Both the position numbers and the translations under genes were made by a program. DNA of 64,000 nucleotides, from positions 1-64,000 of the forward strand of contig JAAYHU010000027.1 of NCBI GenBank assembly GCA_012735245.1, in the 5' to 3' direction. Positions 27,354 to 36,029 of the stretch are shown one piece after another. Source of the DNA: Tissierellia bacterium. Its GTDB lineage: Bacteria; Bacillota; Clostridia; Tissierellales; Tissierellaceae. The notes below the pieces were generated by a model. That model was given only the letters and a program-made list of their open reading frames with translations, was not told where the DNA came from and ran no database searches. Position 1 is the first letter of the stretch. Each line of letters begins with the position of its first letter.

Positions 27354-27521
27354 ATGGCTGAAGAAAGAATTACTGAAGGAGTTAAATGTGTTGTAAATAC
27401 TTGCTCATATTACAAGGAAGGAGACCTTTGCACAGCAGGCAAAATTGAAATAAGACCTAGAAATGCCAAGTCCTCCGATGAAACTGACTGTGCTACCTTT
27501 GAACCAGATAGTTTCAAATAG
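27354..27521 (+). CDS. DUF1540 mini-protein, 55 residues
   Basis: ATG 27354 follows GAAAGGAGA and the frame ends with TAG at 27521. The peptide contains 'GVKCVVNTCSYYKEGDLC', 'IEIRPRNA' and 'SDETDCATF'. This is the DUF1540 pattern of four spaced cysteines (C12, C17, C26, C46), likely a small metal-binding fold. Its function is unknown; in spore formers such proteins are abundant and often tied to sporulation or metal stress (general knowledge, not seen here). A terminator follows directly. Confidence 0.9.
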   Translation: MAEERITEGVKCVVNTCSYYKEGDLCTAGKIEIRPRNAKSSDETDCATFEPDSFK

Positions 27522-27525
27522 TTTT

Positions 27526-27548
27526 AAAGGCAGGGCTAACCTGCCTTT
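27526..27548. terminator. Terminator after the DUF1540 gene, shared with the convergent gene
   Basis: Stem AAAGGCAGG/CCTGCCTTT (9 bp) with a 5-base loop. The opposite gene ends at 27551, so the hairpin can serve both strands. Confidence 0.75.
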
Positions 27549-27550
27549 CC

Positions 27551-27985
27551 TTATACCTCAGATTTTACTTCTATTTCAATACAGTGTTCTTTCAAATTAT
27601 CAGGCATATCATCCATAGTATAATCCACATTGATGAAAAAATCCGTTCCAAATTTTTCACTAATTTCTGTTAAATCCTTAAGTAATTTTTCTAAATTTTC
27701 AATGGTCAAATCTATTACCTTATATATGCTATCAACATATATTTTTTCCAAATCATAGTCCATACCAATAACTCCACACAAAAAGCCATAGAATGATTCA
27801 ATATTCAATATATTGAATTCCATGGCATTAATCAATCTTACATTATGACTTAGTGAAAAAATATGATTATGGTCTACGTCAATAAAGGCAATATTACCGT
27901 TCCCTTCCTTCATATCCCTATTGGCATTGTCAATTAACCATTTAGTTTTTCCAGAACCCTTTTCGCCTAAAATAAACTTAACCAT
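27551..27985 (-). CDS. P-loop ATP-binding protein, function unknown
   Basis: 144 residues with a clear N-terminal Walker A ('LGEKGSGKTKWL', residues 7-18), a possible Walker B ('IAFIDVDH') and an acidic C-terminal half. Related clostridial proteins are often labelled twitching-motility PilT by similarity of the P-loop, which I do not support: the protein is far too short and no pilus gene is near. An isolated gene with its own ribosome binding site (GAGGTGG). Confidence 0.72.
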   Translation of the reverse strand: MVKFILGEKGSGKTKWLIDNANRDMKEGNGNIAFIDVDHNHIFSLSHNVRLINAMEFNILNIESFYGFLCGVIGMDYDLEKIYVDSIYKVIDLTIENLEKLLKDLTEISEKFGTDFFINVDYTMDDMPDNLKEHCIEIEVKSEV

Positions 27986-28050
27986 GGATAACCACCTCTA
28001 CCTTTCTTATATTTATATTTTTATCGGCAAAATTAAGGTATAATTTTACC

Positions 28051-29004
28051 TTATACAAACTTTTTTAAAGCCTTTCCATTTAAATAGTCGAATTTTGCCC
28101 CTTGCTTAGTATTCCTTTTTTCCATTAAGGACACTATTTCATCTCTAATTTTCCACCATGATTCATTCCAGTTAACAAATAATAGGTTCTCCTCAGGAGC
28201 TCTTCCTATTATCCTTTGAACAATGATATTTGGATCAAGATATTCAAGGAAGGTAATGACCCTCTCTATATATTCGTCCTTGGAAATTAAAGATACCTCT
28301 CCCCTTTTATACATTTCGCCTAATACAGTTCCCTCAACTATGTATAATGCATGAAGCTTTATTTCTTCAACTCCTAAGGCGGAAACTATTTTTGCATTTT
28401 CAATTACATCGATTTCATCGTCCCAGGGTAGGTTTAGGATTAAATGTGTACAATTTCTTAAACCATATTTTTTTAATTTTATTGCTGTGTCTATATATTC
28501 TCCTAAGGTATGCCCCCTATTGATTTTGATTAAAGAATGATAATTAACTGATTGTAATCCTATTTCTACAGTAATGGTCATATTATGCTTTTCTTTAATT
28601 AAGGATAAGTATTCTAAGTGTTCATCACTTATACAATCTGGCCTTGTAGAAATTGAAATACCTACTATATCTTCTTCTAAGGTGTCCCTGATGGCAGATT
28701 TAAAATCTTCAATGGGCATATAAGTATTTGTAAAATTCTGGAAATACGCTATAAATTTCTTCGCCTTATACTTTCTCCCAATATATTCCTTGTTTATTTT
28801 TAACTGTTCCCTTATAGATAGGGATGAAGATAGGTTTTCAAAGGAGCCTCCTTCCTCTCCACAGAATATACACCCACCATACCCCAAGCTTCCATCCCTA
28901 TTAGGACAACTTAAGGGCAGGCTAATTGGAAGCTTATATACTTTTTCATTAAACTTTTCTTTCAAATAGTTGGAATAGGTATTATATACTGTTATTTTAT
29001 TCAA
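28051..29004 (-). CDS. TIGR01212-family radical SAM protein (YtqA-like)
   Basis: 317 residues. The cluster motif is of the extended type: Cys33 in 'LSCPNRDGSLG', then 'GGCIFCGE', that is C-x11-C-x2-C, as in the Elp3-like TIGR01212 group. Further segments are 'AYFQNFTNTYMPIEDFK', 'GISISTRPDCI' and 'VEIGLQSVNYHSL'. Members probably modify RNA or another macromolecule, but the reaction is not established. It is followed upstream by a HAD phosphatase gene with 15 bases between. Confidence 0.9.
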   Translation of the reverse strand: MNKITVYNTYSNYLKEKFNEKVYKLPISLPLSCPNRDGSLGYGGCIFCGEEGGSFENLSSSLSIREQLKINKEYIGRKYKAKKFIAYFQNFTNTYMPIEDFKSAIRDTLEEDIVGISISTRPDCISDEHLEYLSLIKEKHNMTITVEIGLQSVNYHSLIKINRGHTLGEYIDTAIKLKKYGLRNCTHLILNLPWDDEIDVIENAKIVSALGVEEIKLHALYIVEGTVLGEMYKRGEVSLISKDEYIERVITFLEYLDPNIIVQRIIGRAPEENLLFVNWNESWWKIRDEIVSLMEKRNTKQGAKFDYLNGKALKKFV

Positions 29005-29019
29005 ACTTGTCCTCCTCTC

Positions 29020-29841
29020 CTATATATTTAATACCCCCTTTAATGCAGAAGCAACACCAGAATTATTATTGTCATTTTTTGTAATTATCTTTGCCACTGC
29101 TTTCACACCCTGGCTACCATTTTTCATGGCTATACCAAGACCTGCGTTTTTAACCATCTCTATATCGTTGTTGTCATCCCCTATGGCAATTATCTCCTCA
29201 GGCTTTATATTCAAGCTTTCAGCATACTCCCTTAAGGTTATCCATTTACTACCTAAGGGATTCATAACCTCTACCATGGACTCTACTAAGTGAAGGTTTT
29301 CCATTATATGTATATTATAATTGCTAGGATATTTTGTCCTTATATACTCATAGAAGGGATAGAGGCTTTCCTTAGTGCCAGCATAAACTACTACTAATAT
29401 GTTGTGATTATCGATATCTAAATAGCTCTTTACTTCCCTATATCTATTGGCTTTTTTTACATAATTATCATATTCTCTATTAGCCTCCACCAATATATCT
29501 ATACCTCTTTCATAATCATCTATGTGGACAATTGGATGTAGGCCCCTCTTCATTCCTTCCTTTATAATTAGCTTATAATCCTCATAATTTAGGTATTTTG
29601 CACTTATAACTTCATCATTTAAGGAATTTCGTACAATGTTTCCATTATTGGCAATTATTGTAATATGACCATCTATTTCCTTGGTAAGTTCTTTTGCAGA
29701 CCAGTATCGCCTGCCTGTTGCTATAACTATTTCATAACCTTCCTTAATCAATTTATTTATGACCTTTAAATTCTCCTTAGGTATCCTTTTATTATCATCG
29801 AGCAAAGTCCCATCTAAGTCAATTGCTATTAATTTATACAA
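29020..29841 (-). CDS. Cof-type HAD phosphatase
   Basis: 273 residues of the HAD-IIB class. Motif I is 'IDLDGTLLDD' (residues 6-15), motif II 'VIATGRRYW', motif III/IV 'SKWITLREYA' and 'IAIGDDNNDIEMVKNAG'. It hydrolyses sugar phosphates, flavin or pyridoxal phosphates; the substrate is not readable. Cytoplasmic. Located 15 bases before the radical SAM gene, so possibly co-transcribed. Confidence 0.92.
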   Translation of the reverse strand: MYKLIAIDLDGTLLDDNKRIPKENLKVINKLIKEGYEIVIATGRRYWSAKELTKEIDGHITIIANNGNIVRNSLNDEVISAKYLNYEDYKLIIKEGMKRGLHPIVHIDDYERGIDILVEANREYDNYVKKANRYREVKSYLDIDNHNILVVVYAGTKESLYPFYEYIRTKYPSNYNIHIMENLHLVESMVEVMNPLGSKWITLREYAESLNIKPEEIIAIGDDNNDIEMVKNAGLGIAMKNGSQGVKAVAKIITKNDNNNSGVASALKGVLNI

Positions 29842-29862
29842 CTATCTCCCCCCAATTATTTT

Positions 29863-29892
29863 AAAAGCACCCTGCCAACAGCAAAGTGCTTT
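29863..29892 (-). terminator. Terminator after the DUF1292 gene
   Basis: AAAGCAC/GTGCTTT (7 bp, extendable with A-T pairs) around a 15-base loop that can itself pair, followed by T-rich sequence on the minus strand. Confidence 0.6.
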
Positions 29893-29900
29893 AATTGAAG

Positions 29901-30299
29901 CTAATCCTCTAATTCATCATAATTCTCATATTCAACGAAGTCCTCATCATCTAGAAATAATGCATCAAAGGCTTCAGCTACTAAATCAAATTCTTCTTGA
30001 TTGTCAATGGGAATTAATTCAAAATCTTCATCATTTAATTCATTATATCTATATAATAATACTTCTTCCTCTCCTATTGGTTGCAGTGCAATGTATTCAT
30101 CTTCTTCTACTTCAAAAGTACCCAAGATAAAGCATTCCAATTCTGTATCATCCTCTAAGGTCAAAACTATAATGTCTTCATTTAAATCACCAAAGTCTAG
30201 CTCATCAAAGTCATGGTCATGATCATGATCTACTCCGCAACCGCATCCGCCGCAGTATTCATCATTATACTGAAAAGTATCCTTATTCTTTTTATCCAT
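29901..30299 (-). CDS. DUF1292-domain acidic protein with a Cys/His-rich N-terminus
   Basis: 132 residues, extremely acidic. The DUF1292 core is at about 42-95 ('LEDDTELECFILGTFEVEE', 'IALQPIGEEEVLLYRY'). Ahead of it sits 'YCGGCGCGVDHDHDHDFDE', a cluster of three cysteines and three histidines that could bind a metal. DUF1292 proteins are common in Firmicutes next to yrrL/yrzL-type genes, but function is unknown. Ribosome binding site AAAGGAG before the ATG. Confidence 0.85.
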   Translation of the reverse strand: MDKKNKDTFQYNDEYCGGCGCGVDHDHDHDFDELDFGDLNEDIIVLTLEDDTELECFILGTFEVEEDEYIALQPIGEEEVLLYRYNELNDEDFELIPIDNQEEFDLVAEAFDALFLDDEDFVEYENYDELED

Positions 30300-30380
30300 A
30301 TCAATTCTCCTTTATAAAAATTTAATTATATGGTATATGATACACCATTTGGTATGAGAAGTATACATTTTTTTCATTTT

Positions 30381-31835
30381 TTATTTAATTTTTTCTAATA
30401 CTTTTAATAGTAAATTGTAAGTTCTTTCCGTCGAAGAAATACTGAGTTTTTCTCCTGGGGCATGGACCCCATACATATTGGGTCCTAAGGATACCATATC
30501 TATATCATCAAACTTCTCATCAAAAATTCCGCACTCTAAACCTGCATGAATAGCTGAAACATTTATTTCCTCATTATATAATTCCCTATAGGTTTCCTTA
30601 ATAACCTCCCTTATATAGGAATTCTCCTTATACTGCCAGGCTGGGTAGGAAGAAGTCCTTTCAAAGCTGGCTCCAATGATATTTGCTAGTAGTTCTATTT
30701 GCTCAGATATATATTGTCTTAATGTTCCCACTGAGGACCTAATGGCTGATTCTAAAGTTATTTGATTTTCAAAGGTCTTTATCACTCCAAGGTTATTTGA
30801 GCTTTCTACTAAGCCTTCTATGGCCATGCTCATACTTTGAACCCCATTTGGCAAGAGGTTTAAAGCGGTTATCAGTTTATTCTTAGTATTATCAGAAAAT
30901 ACCCTATCTACCTTTTCTGTTATTCTATTTAACTCAATTACTATACCCTTATCTGAGTGGAAAAACTCATTTTTTAATTCTTGCTTTAAAGCAAATAAAA
31001 AGGATTCAACCTTTTCATAATTATCCTTTGGAATCATAATTTTTGCTTTTGCATACCTTGGTATGGCGTTTGCCTTTGAACCGCCTTCAATATGGTATAA
31101 ATCATAATCTAATTCTCTACTTAGCCTGCCTAATATCCTTCCAATGATTTTATTAGAATTTCCCCTTCCCCTGTTTATATCTATACCAGAATGGCCGCCC
31201 TTTAAACCGGAAACGATTAATTCAAAATTTTCACTTTCTTTTGTAATTCCCTTCCACTCTATGGGTATGCTTATTATATTTCTCTCGCCACCTGCACAGC
31301 TAACTAAAATGGTACCTTCCTCTTCTGAATCCAAGTTTATCAATATTCTTCCTTTTAGGTTTTCAGGATCTAATGCCTTTGCACCTGTCATACCTGATTC
31401 TTCATTAGATGTTATCAATGCCTCTAGTGGCGGATGGGGAATGTCCTTTGATTCCAATATGGCTAGTATCATAGCTAGGGCTATTCCATTGTCAGCTCCA
31501 AGAGTCGTTTCCTCTGCTATGATATAATCACCTTCAACATGGAATTTTATTGGATCCTTAGAAAAATCATGATTGGAATTCTGTGTCTTCTCACATACCA
31601 TATCCATATGGCCCTGTAGTATAACGGTAGGGCTGCTTTCATATCCCTTAGTAGCTGGTTTTTTTATAATAATATTTAAGGCTTCATCTTGAATAACCTC
31701 TAAGCCTAAACTTCTTCCTATTTTGGCTAAATAATTGCTTATCTTTTCTTCATGGTGTGAACAACGGGGTATCTTAGTTATTTCTTCAAAATAATACATT
31801 ACCCTTTCAGGCTTAATTCCTTTTAATACTGCCAA
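30381..31835 (-). CDS. pepD: Aminoacyl-histidine dipeptidase PepD (M20 family)
   Basis: About 484 residues. M20 metallopeptidase with zinc ligands in 'VILQGHMDMVCE', 'LGADNGIALAM' and the catalytic Glu pair in 'TSNEESGMTGA', and the lid domain at about 200-385. It splits Xaa-His and other dipeptides (carnosinase-like). The start is probably TTG 31835, since GAGGTGA lies 5 bases upstream. The frame is open to 31883 but that ATG has no ribosome binding site. Confidence 0.9.
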   Translation of the reverse strand: MAVLKGIKPERVMYYFEEITKIPRCSHHEEKISNYLAKIGRSLGLEVIQDEALNIIIKKPATKGYESSPTVILQGHMDMVCEKTQNSNHDFSKDPIKFHVEGDYIIAEETTLGADNGIALAMILAILESKDIPHPPLEALITSNEESGMTGAKALDPENLKGRILINLDSEEEGTILVSCAGGERNIISIPIEWKGITKESENFELIVSGLKGGHSGIDINRGRGNSNKIIGRILGRLSRELDYDLYHIEGGSKANAIPRYAKAKIMIPKDNYEKVESFLFALKQELKNEFFHSDKGIVIELNRITEKVDRVFSDNTKNKLITALNLLPNGVQSMSMAIEGLVESSNNLGVIKTFENQITLESAIRSSVGTLRQYISEQIELLANIIGASFERTSSYPAWQYKENSYIREVIKETYRELYNEEINVSAIHAGLECGIFDEKFDDIDMVSLGPNMYGVHAPGEKLSISSTERTYNLLLKVLEKIK

Positions 31836-31900
31836 AATTATCACCTCTTGTTCTTGATTAATATTCCTTAGAATTATTGCCATGGAAATTAAACCTAATC

Positions 31901-32398
31901 CTAGATATTATCCCAGTTAATATGATTGTTTAAAATATCTACTAGTTGTACAAAGTAATCTTTCTCTAAGTCCGTAAACCTATTCTTTATTGGACTATCT
32001 AAATCTAATACACCATGTACTCTTCCATCCTTAATTATAGGAATTACTAGTTCTGAATTAGAAGCTTCATCACAAGCTATATGTCCAGGAAATTGATGTA
32101 CATCAGGTACTAATTGAACTTCCCTTGTTTTCACAGCAGTACCACAAACTCCTTTTCCTATGGCTATCCTATTGCAGGCAGGCAAGCCTTGAAATGGTCC
32201 TAAAACCAATTCATTATCCCTTAGAAAGTAAAACCCAGCCCAATTTAGGTTTTCCACACAGGCCATTATTATTCCAGTTACATTGGAGATATTGGCCAAT
32301 TCATCCTTTTCAGAACTTAATTGCCCCTTTACAAGAATTAACATGTATTTTAATCTTTCTTCATCAGTCATATCCTTAATCTTATCCAGCTTAAACAT
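31901..32398 (-). CDS. msrC: GAF-domain free methionine-(R)-sulfoxide reductase
   Basis: 165 residues, one GAF domain. The three cysteines of fRMsr enzymes are present in 'LPACNRIAIG', 'GKGVCGTAV' and 'GHIACDEAS', with 'NSELVIPI' and 'GVLDLDSP' downstream. fRMsr reduces free Met-R-sulfoxide with thioredoxin. Together with msrA about 3 kb away this gives the cell oxidative repair of methionine. ATG preceded by AAGAGGTGATGAA. Confidence 0.85.
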   Translation of the reverse strand: MFKLDKIKDMTDEERLKYMLILVKGQLSSEKDELANISNVTGIIMACVENLNWAGFYFLRDNELVLGPFQGLPACNRIAIGKGVCGTAVKTREVQLVPDVHQFPGHIACDEASNSELVIPIIKDGRVHGVLDLDSPIKNRFTDLEKDYFVQLVDILNNHINWDNI

Positions 32399-32510
32399 TT
32401 CATCACCTCTTTTACACTTAATATATTAACCTAATAGTACCAAATTAACTAATTTGATACAATGGCAACTATTAAATCATAGGTAAAATTTTATAATGAA
32501 AAGCTATTCA

Positions 32511-32550
32511 AATTAATATAACTTTCGTCTTAGCGAAAGCTATATTAATT
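32511..32550 (-). terminator. Long hairpin after nrdG
   Basis: Seventeen-base arms (32511-32527 and 32534-32550) with one mismatch and a 6-base loop (TCTTAG). It includes the nrdG stop codon region. A strong U tract is absent, so it may be a terminator or an mRNA-stabilising 3' hairpin. Confidence 0.55.
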
Positions 32551-33012
32551 GCCCAAATATTTCTTTACATCTATTATTCTTTGATTAGTAGAACCTCTAA
32601 ATTTTAAGATTAATGATTTTTTCCTTATATCGAATTTTCCATCGATTAAAATGTCTGTATATATGAGCAGCTCTCTTAGGTTCCTGTCTTTTAATATTTC
32701 TTCGAAGGTATATCCAGTATAGGTTACTACACTTAAACCTAATTCTTTAACCTTTTTAGCTAATATGGCACATTCTTTGACTTGTTCAAAGGGCTCTCCT
32801 CCGCTTAAAGTAATCCCATCTAGGAGAGGATTGGATTTTACCATATGGACAATGGAATCAATATCTATTAGTTTGCCACCGGTAAATGAATGGGTTTCTG
32901 GATTGTGACATCCTATGCAATTATGTTTACATCCTTGGGTAAATACTACCAACCGTATTCCAGGACCGTCTACTATTGATTCTTCTATTATTCCTGCTAC
33001 TCGTAGCTTCAT
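32545..33012 (-). CDS. nrdG: Anaerobic ribonucleotide reductase activase
   Basis: 155 residues. Radical SAM cluster motif 'CKHNCIGCHN' (C-x3-C-x2-C, about residues 28-35), then 'GKLIDIDSIV' and 'GITLSGGEPFEQ'. It generates the glycyl radical on NrdD. The gene starts 6 bases after nrdD ends. Length is normal. NrdG is needed under strict anoxia, in keeping with an anaerobic host. Confidence 0.95.
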   Translation of the reverse strand: MKLRVAGIIEESIVDGPGIRLVVFTQGCKHNCIGCHNPETHSFTGGKLIDIDSIVHMVKSNPLLDGITLSGGEPFEQVKECAILAKKVKELGLSVVTYTGYTFEEILKDRNLRELLIYTDILIDGKFDIRKKSLILKFRGSTNQRIIDVKKYLGN

Positions 33013-33018
33013 CCCAAC

Positions 33019-35349
33019 CTACCCCTTATGGGAAAATGATAAGTGTTTTATCCTATCTTCTACTTCTGCTTTTTTAGCATCATTAAATCTATCTAGGGTG
33101 CCTACTAAGTATCCTGTAATACGGCGGATCCTTTCAAATCTAATAACCCCTTCTTCCCTACCACATTTAGGACATACATCTCCTATTATTCCCGTATAGC
33201 CACAAACTGGGTCCCTATCTACTGGATGATTTATTGAGCCATAGCCTATTCCAAACTCCTTCATGGCTCTTACAATTTTTTCGAAGGCTTCAAGATTTTG
33301 TGATGGATCTCCATCTAATTCTATGTAGGTTATGTGTCCAGCATTGGTTAACTCATGGTATGGGGCTTCTAATCTTATTTTGTCAAAGGCTTTTATCTTA
33401 TAATAAACAGGAATGTGAAAGCTATTTGTATAATATTCCCTATCAGTAATACCTTCAATGTTCCCATAGATTTCCCTGTCTATCTTTACAAACCTACCTG
33501 CAGTTCCCTCTGCTGGAGTTGCCAATAGGGTAAAATTCATTTTATATTGTCTGCTTATATCATCTACCTTGTCCCTCATAAATTTGACGATTTCTAGGCC
33601 AAGGGCTTGAGCTTCCTCGCTTTCACCATGATGACTGCCAATTAAGGCCTTTAGACATTCAGCTAACCCAATAAATCCTATGGACAGGGTACCGTGTTTT
33701 AATACTTCCCTAATTTCATCATCCTCAGATAATTTCTCAGAATCTATCCAAATTCCTTGCCCCATAAGAAATGGAAAATTCCTTACCTTTTTTCTTGCCT
33801 GGATTTCAAACCTTTCTATCAACTGTTCTATTACTAAATTCATAGTTTCATCTAGTCGTTTGTAAAAAGCTTCAATATTTCCCCTGTTTTCTAGACCTAA
33901 TCTAGGTAAATTTATGGTAGTAAAGCTTAAATTTCCTCTGCCATATACTATTTCTCTACTAGGGTCATGGACATTACCTATTACCCTAGTTCGACATCCC
34001 ATGTAGGCAACTTCCGTTTCAGGATGGCCTTCTTTATAGTATTTTAGATTAAAGGGTGCATCTATAAAGGAAAAGTTTGGAAATAGCCTCTTGGCACTGA
34101 CCCTGCATGCCAATTTGAACAAATCGTAATTTATGTCGTCTTTATTATAATTAATGCCTTCCTTTACCTTAAAAATTTGTATTGGAAATATGGGGGTTTC
34201 TCCATTACCTAAGCCCCTTTCAGTGGCTAATAATAGGTTTTTTATTACCATCCTTCCCTCAGGTGATGTGTCTGTTCCATAATTTATTGAACTAAAGGGT
34301 ATTTGGGCTCCTGCCCTAGAATGCATGGTATTTAAGTTATGGATCAAGGCTTCCATTGCCTGATAAGTTCTTCTTTCTGTATCCTTAAGGGCATTTTTTT
34401 CAGTAAATTTTTGAATTCTTCCTATTAACCTTTCGTCGTTTATAAGTTCTTTTAAATATTCCTTTTCCTTATCCCTGTATTCTTGGTTGTTATCTATTGT
34501 AGGAACTAGACTATACTCTTCTTCTAAAACCTTAAATATATTGTCTAAGTTTTCCTCTAAATCTATATCCTCTAAGATTAATTCAATCGCTTTCTTTAGA
34601 TTTTCCCTATATAATTTTTTGTAAGTCTTTTTCACACCAATTGCCATTCCATAATCAAAATTTGGTATAGATTGGCCTCCATGTTGGTCATTTTGATTAG
34701 ATTGAATTGCAATACAAGCTAAAGCTGAATATGACATTATATCATTAGGCTCTCTTAAAAAACCATGGCCTGTACTAAATCCACCCTCAAAAAGTTCTAC
34801 TATATCAATTTGACAACAAGTTGTGGTTAAAGTAAGAAAGTCCAAATCATGTATATGAATATCTCCAGCCTTATGTGCCCTTGAATGGGCAGGGTTTAAA
34901 ACAAATAAATCATTGAATTGCTTAGCAGACTCTGAACCATATTTAAGCATGGTTCCCATGGGAGTATCCCCATTAATATTAGCATTTTCCCTTTTTAAAT
35001 CTATTTCCTTAGCCTCTTTAAAGGTCAAATCTTCAAAAACTTTCATGAGCCTAGTATTCATCTCTCTAATTCTGCTTCTTTCTGCCCTATATAATATGTA
35101 TTCCTTAGCAGTCTTGGCATGGCCTGACTCTATTAGGACCTTTTCTACTATGTCTTGAATATCTTCAACTCCTGGTATTGTACCTTGAAATTTTTCATTG
35201 AGAATAAGAGTCACCTTTTCAGCTAGTTCCATGCTAGTATTATAATCTTGACCTCCAACTGCCTGAGCAGCCTTAAATATGGCATTGGAAATTTTTTCAA
35301 TATTAAAAGGAACCTCTCTCCCGTCCCTTTTTTTTATCTTAGTAATCAT
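33019..35349 (-). CDS. nrdD: Anaerobic (class III) ribonucleoside-triphosphate reductase
   Basis: 776 residues. An N-terminal ATP-cone ('IKKRDGREVPFNIEKISNAI', about 1-90) for allosteric control precedes the glycyl-radical reductase barrel. A C-terminal zinc site ('PVCGYTGIIGDVCPKCGRE') and the radical-bearing 'RRITGYLVGTLDRFN' are intact. The enzyme makes dNTPs with formate or thioredoxin as reductant. Two NrdR-like boxes overlap its promoter, indicating repression by NrdR when dNTP levels are high. Confidence 0.96.
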   Translation of the reverse strand: MITKIKKRDGREVPFNIEKISNAIFKAAQAVGGQDYNTSMELAEKVTLILNEKFQGTIPGVEDIQDIVEKVLIESGHAKTAKEYILYRAERSRIREMNTRLMKVFEDLTFKEAKEIDLKRENANINGDTPMGTMLKYGSESAKQFNDLFVLNPAHSRAHKAGDIHIHDLDFLTLTTTCCQIDIVELFEGGFSTGHGFLREPNDIMSYSALACIAIQSNQNDQHGGQSIPNFDYGMAIGVKKTYKKLYRENLKKAIELILEDIDLEENLDNIFKVLEEEYSLVPTIDNNQEYRDKEKEYLKELINDERLIGRIQKFTEKNALKDTERRTYQAMEALIHNLNTMHSRAGAQIPFSSINYGTDTSPEGRMVIKNLLLATERGLGNGETPIFPIQIFKVKEGINYNKDDINYDLFKLACRVSAKRLFPNFSFIDAPFNLKYYKEGHPETEVAYMGCRTRVIGNVHDPSREIVYGRGNLSFTTINLPRLGLENRGNIEAFYKRLDETMNLVIEQLIERFEIQARKKVRNFPFLMGQGIWIDSEKLSEDDEIREVLKHGTLSIGFIGLAECLKALIGSHHGESEEAQALGLEIVKFMRDKVDDISRQYKMNFTLLATPAEGTAGRFVKIDREIYGNIEGITDREYYTNSFHIPVYYKIKAFDKIRLEAPYHELTNAGHITYIELDGDPSQNLEAFEKIVRAMKEFGIGYGSINHPVDRDPVCGYTGIIGDVCPKCGREEGVIRFERIRRITGYLVGTLDRFNDAKKAEVEDRIKHLSFSHKG

Positions 35350-35365
35350 TTTGTCACCCCTTTAT

Positions 35366-35416
35366 TGCACTATATATAGTTATTATATTGTAACAAAGCT
35401 CTATATATTGTGTCAA
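35366..35416 (-). promoter_or_regulatory. nrdD promoter with two NrdR boxes
   Basis: The 10-mer cores CTATATATAG (35370-35379) and CTATATATTG (35401-35410) both match the NrdR core CwAtATaTwG. Their starts are 31 bases apart, which is three DNA turns, the spacing known for NrdR pairs. On the minus strand the promoter TTGACA (35416-35411), 18 bases, TACAAT (35392-35387) is interleaved with them: the distal box covers the spacer and the proximal box the start-site region. Confidence 0.8.
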
Positions 35417-35464
35417 TTTATTCAATAATAATTAATTTTTTTTAATATTCACAGCAAAATAATA

Positions 35465-35482
35465 GAATCCCCTTAGGGATTC
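35465..35482 (-). terminator. Terminator after msrA
   Basis: GAATCCC/GGGATTC (7 bp) with a 4-base loop, followed on the minus strand by TATTATTTTGCT. The msrA stop codon lies just upstream at 35484. Confidence 0.7.
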
Positions 35483-35483
35483 A

Positions 35484-35960
35484 CTATTTGCTTAAATCTA
35501 TATGGCAATAACCTCCGGGATTTTTCTTTAAGTAGTCCTGATGATATTCTTCAGCTCTATAGAAACATTTCAAAGGCATGATTTCTGTTACAATGGGTTT
35601 TGAATATTTTTTCTTCTGCTCTTCCAAGGTCTTGTTGATAACATTTAGGTCTTCTTCATCTACATAATATATACCAGTCCTATATTGGTTTCCTATGTCT
35701 GGCCCTTGCCTATTTAATAAAGTAGGATCTATTATATTCCAAAACTTATTAAGCAGTTCTTCTAAGGAAATTATACTCTCATCAAATTTTACATAGGTAG
35801 TTTCTGCATGACCTGTAATTCCGGTACATACTTCTTCGTAGGTGGGGTTTTCCTTTGTTCCATTGGCGTAACCTACTTCAGTATCCATTACTCCATCTAT
35901 TCTTGACATATACTCTTCTACGCCCCAGAAACATCCTCCAGCAAAATATATCTCTTTCAT
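35484..35960 (-). CDS. msrA: Peptide methionine-(S)-sulfoxide reductase MsrA
   Basis: 158 residues. The catalytic motif is '[10 protein letters not shown]' near the start (Cys10), so it is a Cys form, not the Sec form found in some clostridia. '[11 protein letters not shown]' and '[15 protein letters not shown]' are the conserved substrate segments. It repairs Met-S-sulfoxide in proteins. No fused MsrB domain. Confidence 0.95.
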   Translation of the reverse strand: MKEIYFAGGCFWGVEEYMSRIDGVMDTEVGYANGTKENPTYEEVCTGITGHAETTYVKFDESIISLEELLNKFWNIIDPTLLNRQGPDIGNQYRTGIYYVDEEDLNVINKTLEEQKKKYSKPIVTEIMPLKCFYRAEEYHQDYLKKNPGGYCHIDLSK

Positions 35961-36029
35961 TTTATTACCTCCATATATTTTAAGATATAATCTAATTCAA
36001 GGAAATAGTATTATTCTACTAATTGTTGA

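Noticed and set aside
27551-27985. PilT-type twitching motility ATPase
   Set aside because: Only the P-loop matches. The protein has 144 residues and no pilus genes surround it.
35484-35960. MsrA as a selenoprotein
   Set aside because: Clostridial MsrA can contain Sec, but the catalytic position here is a cysteine codon in GGCFWG.
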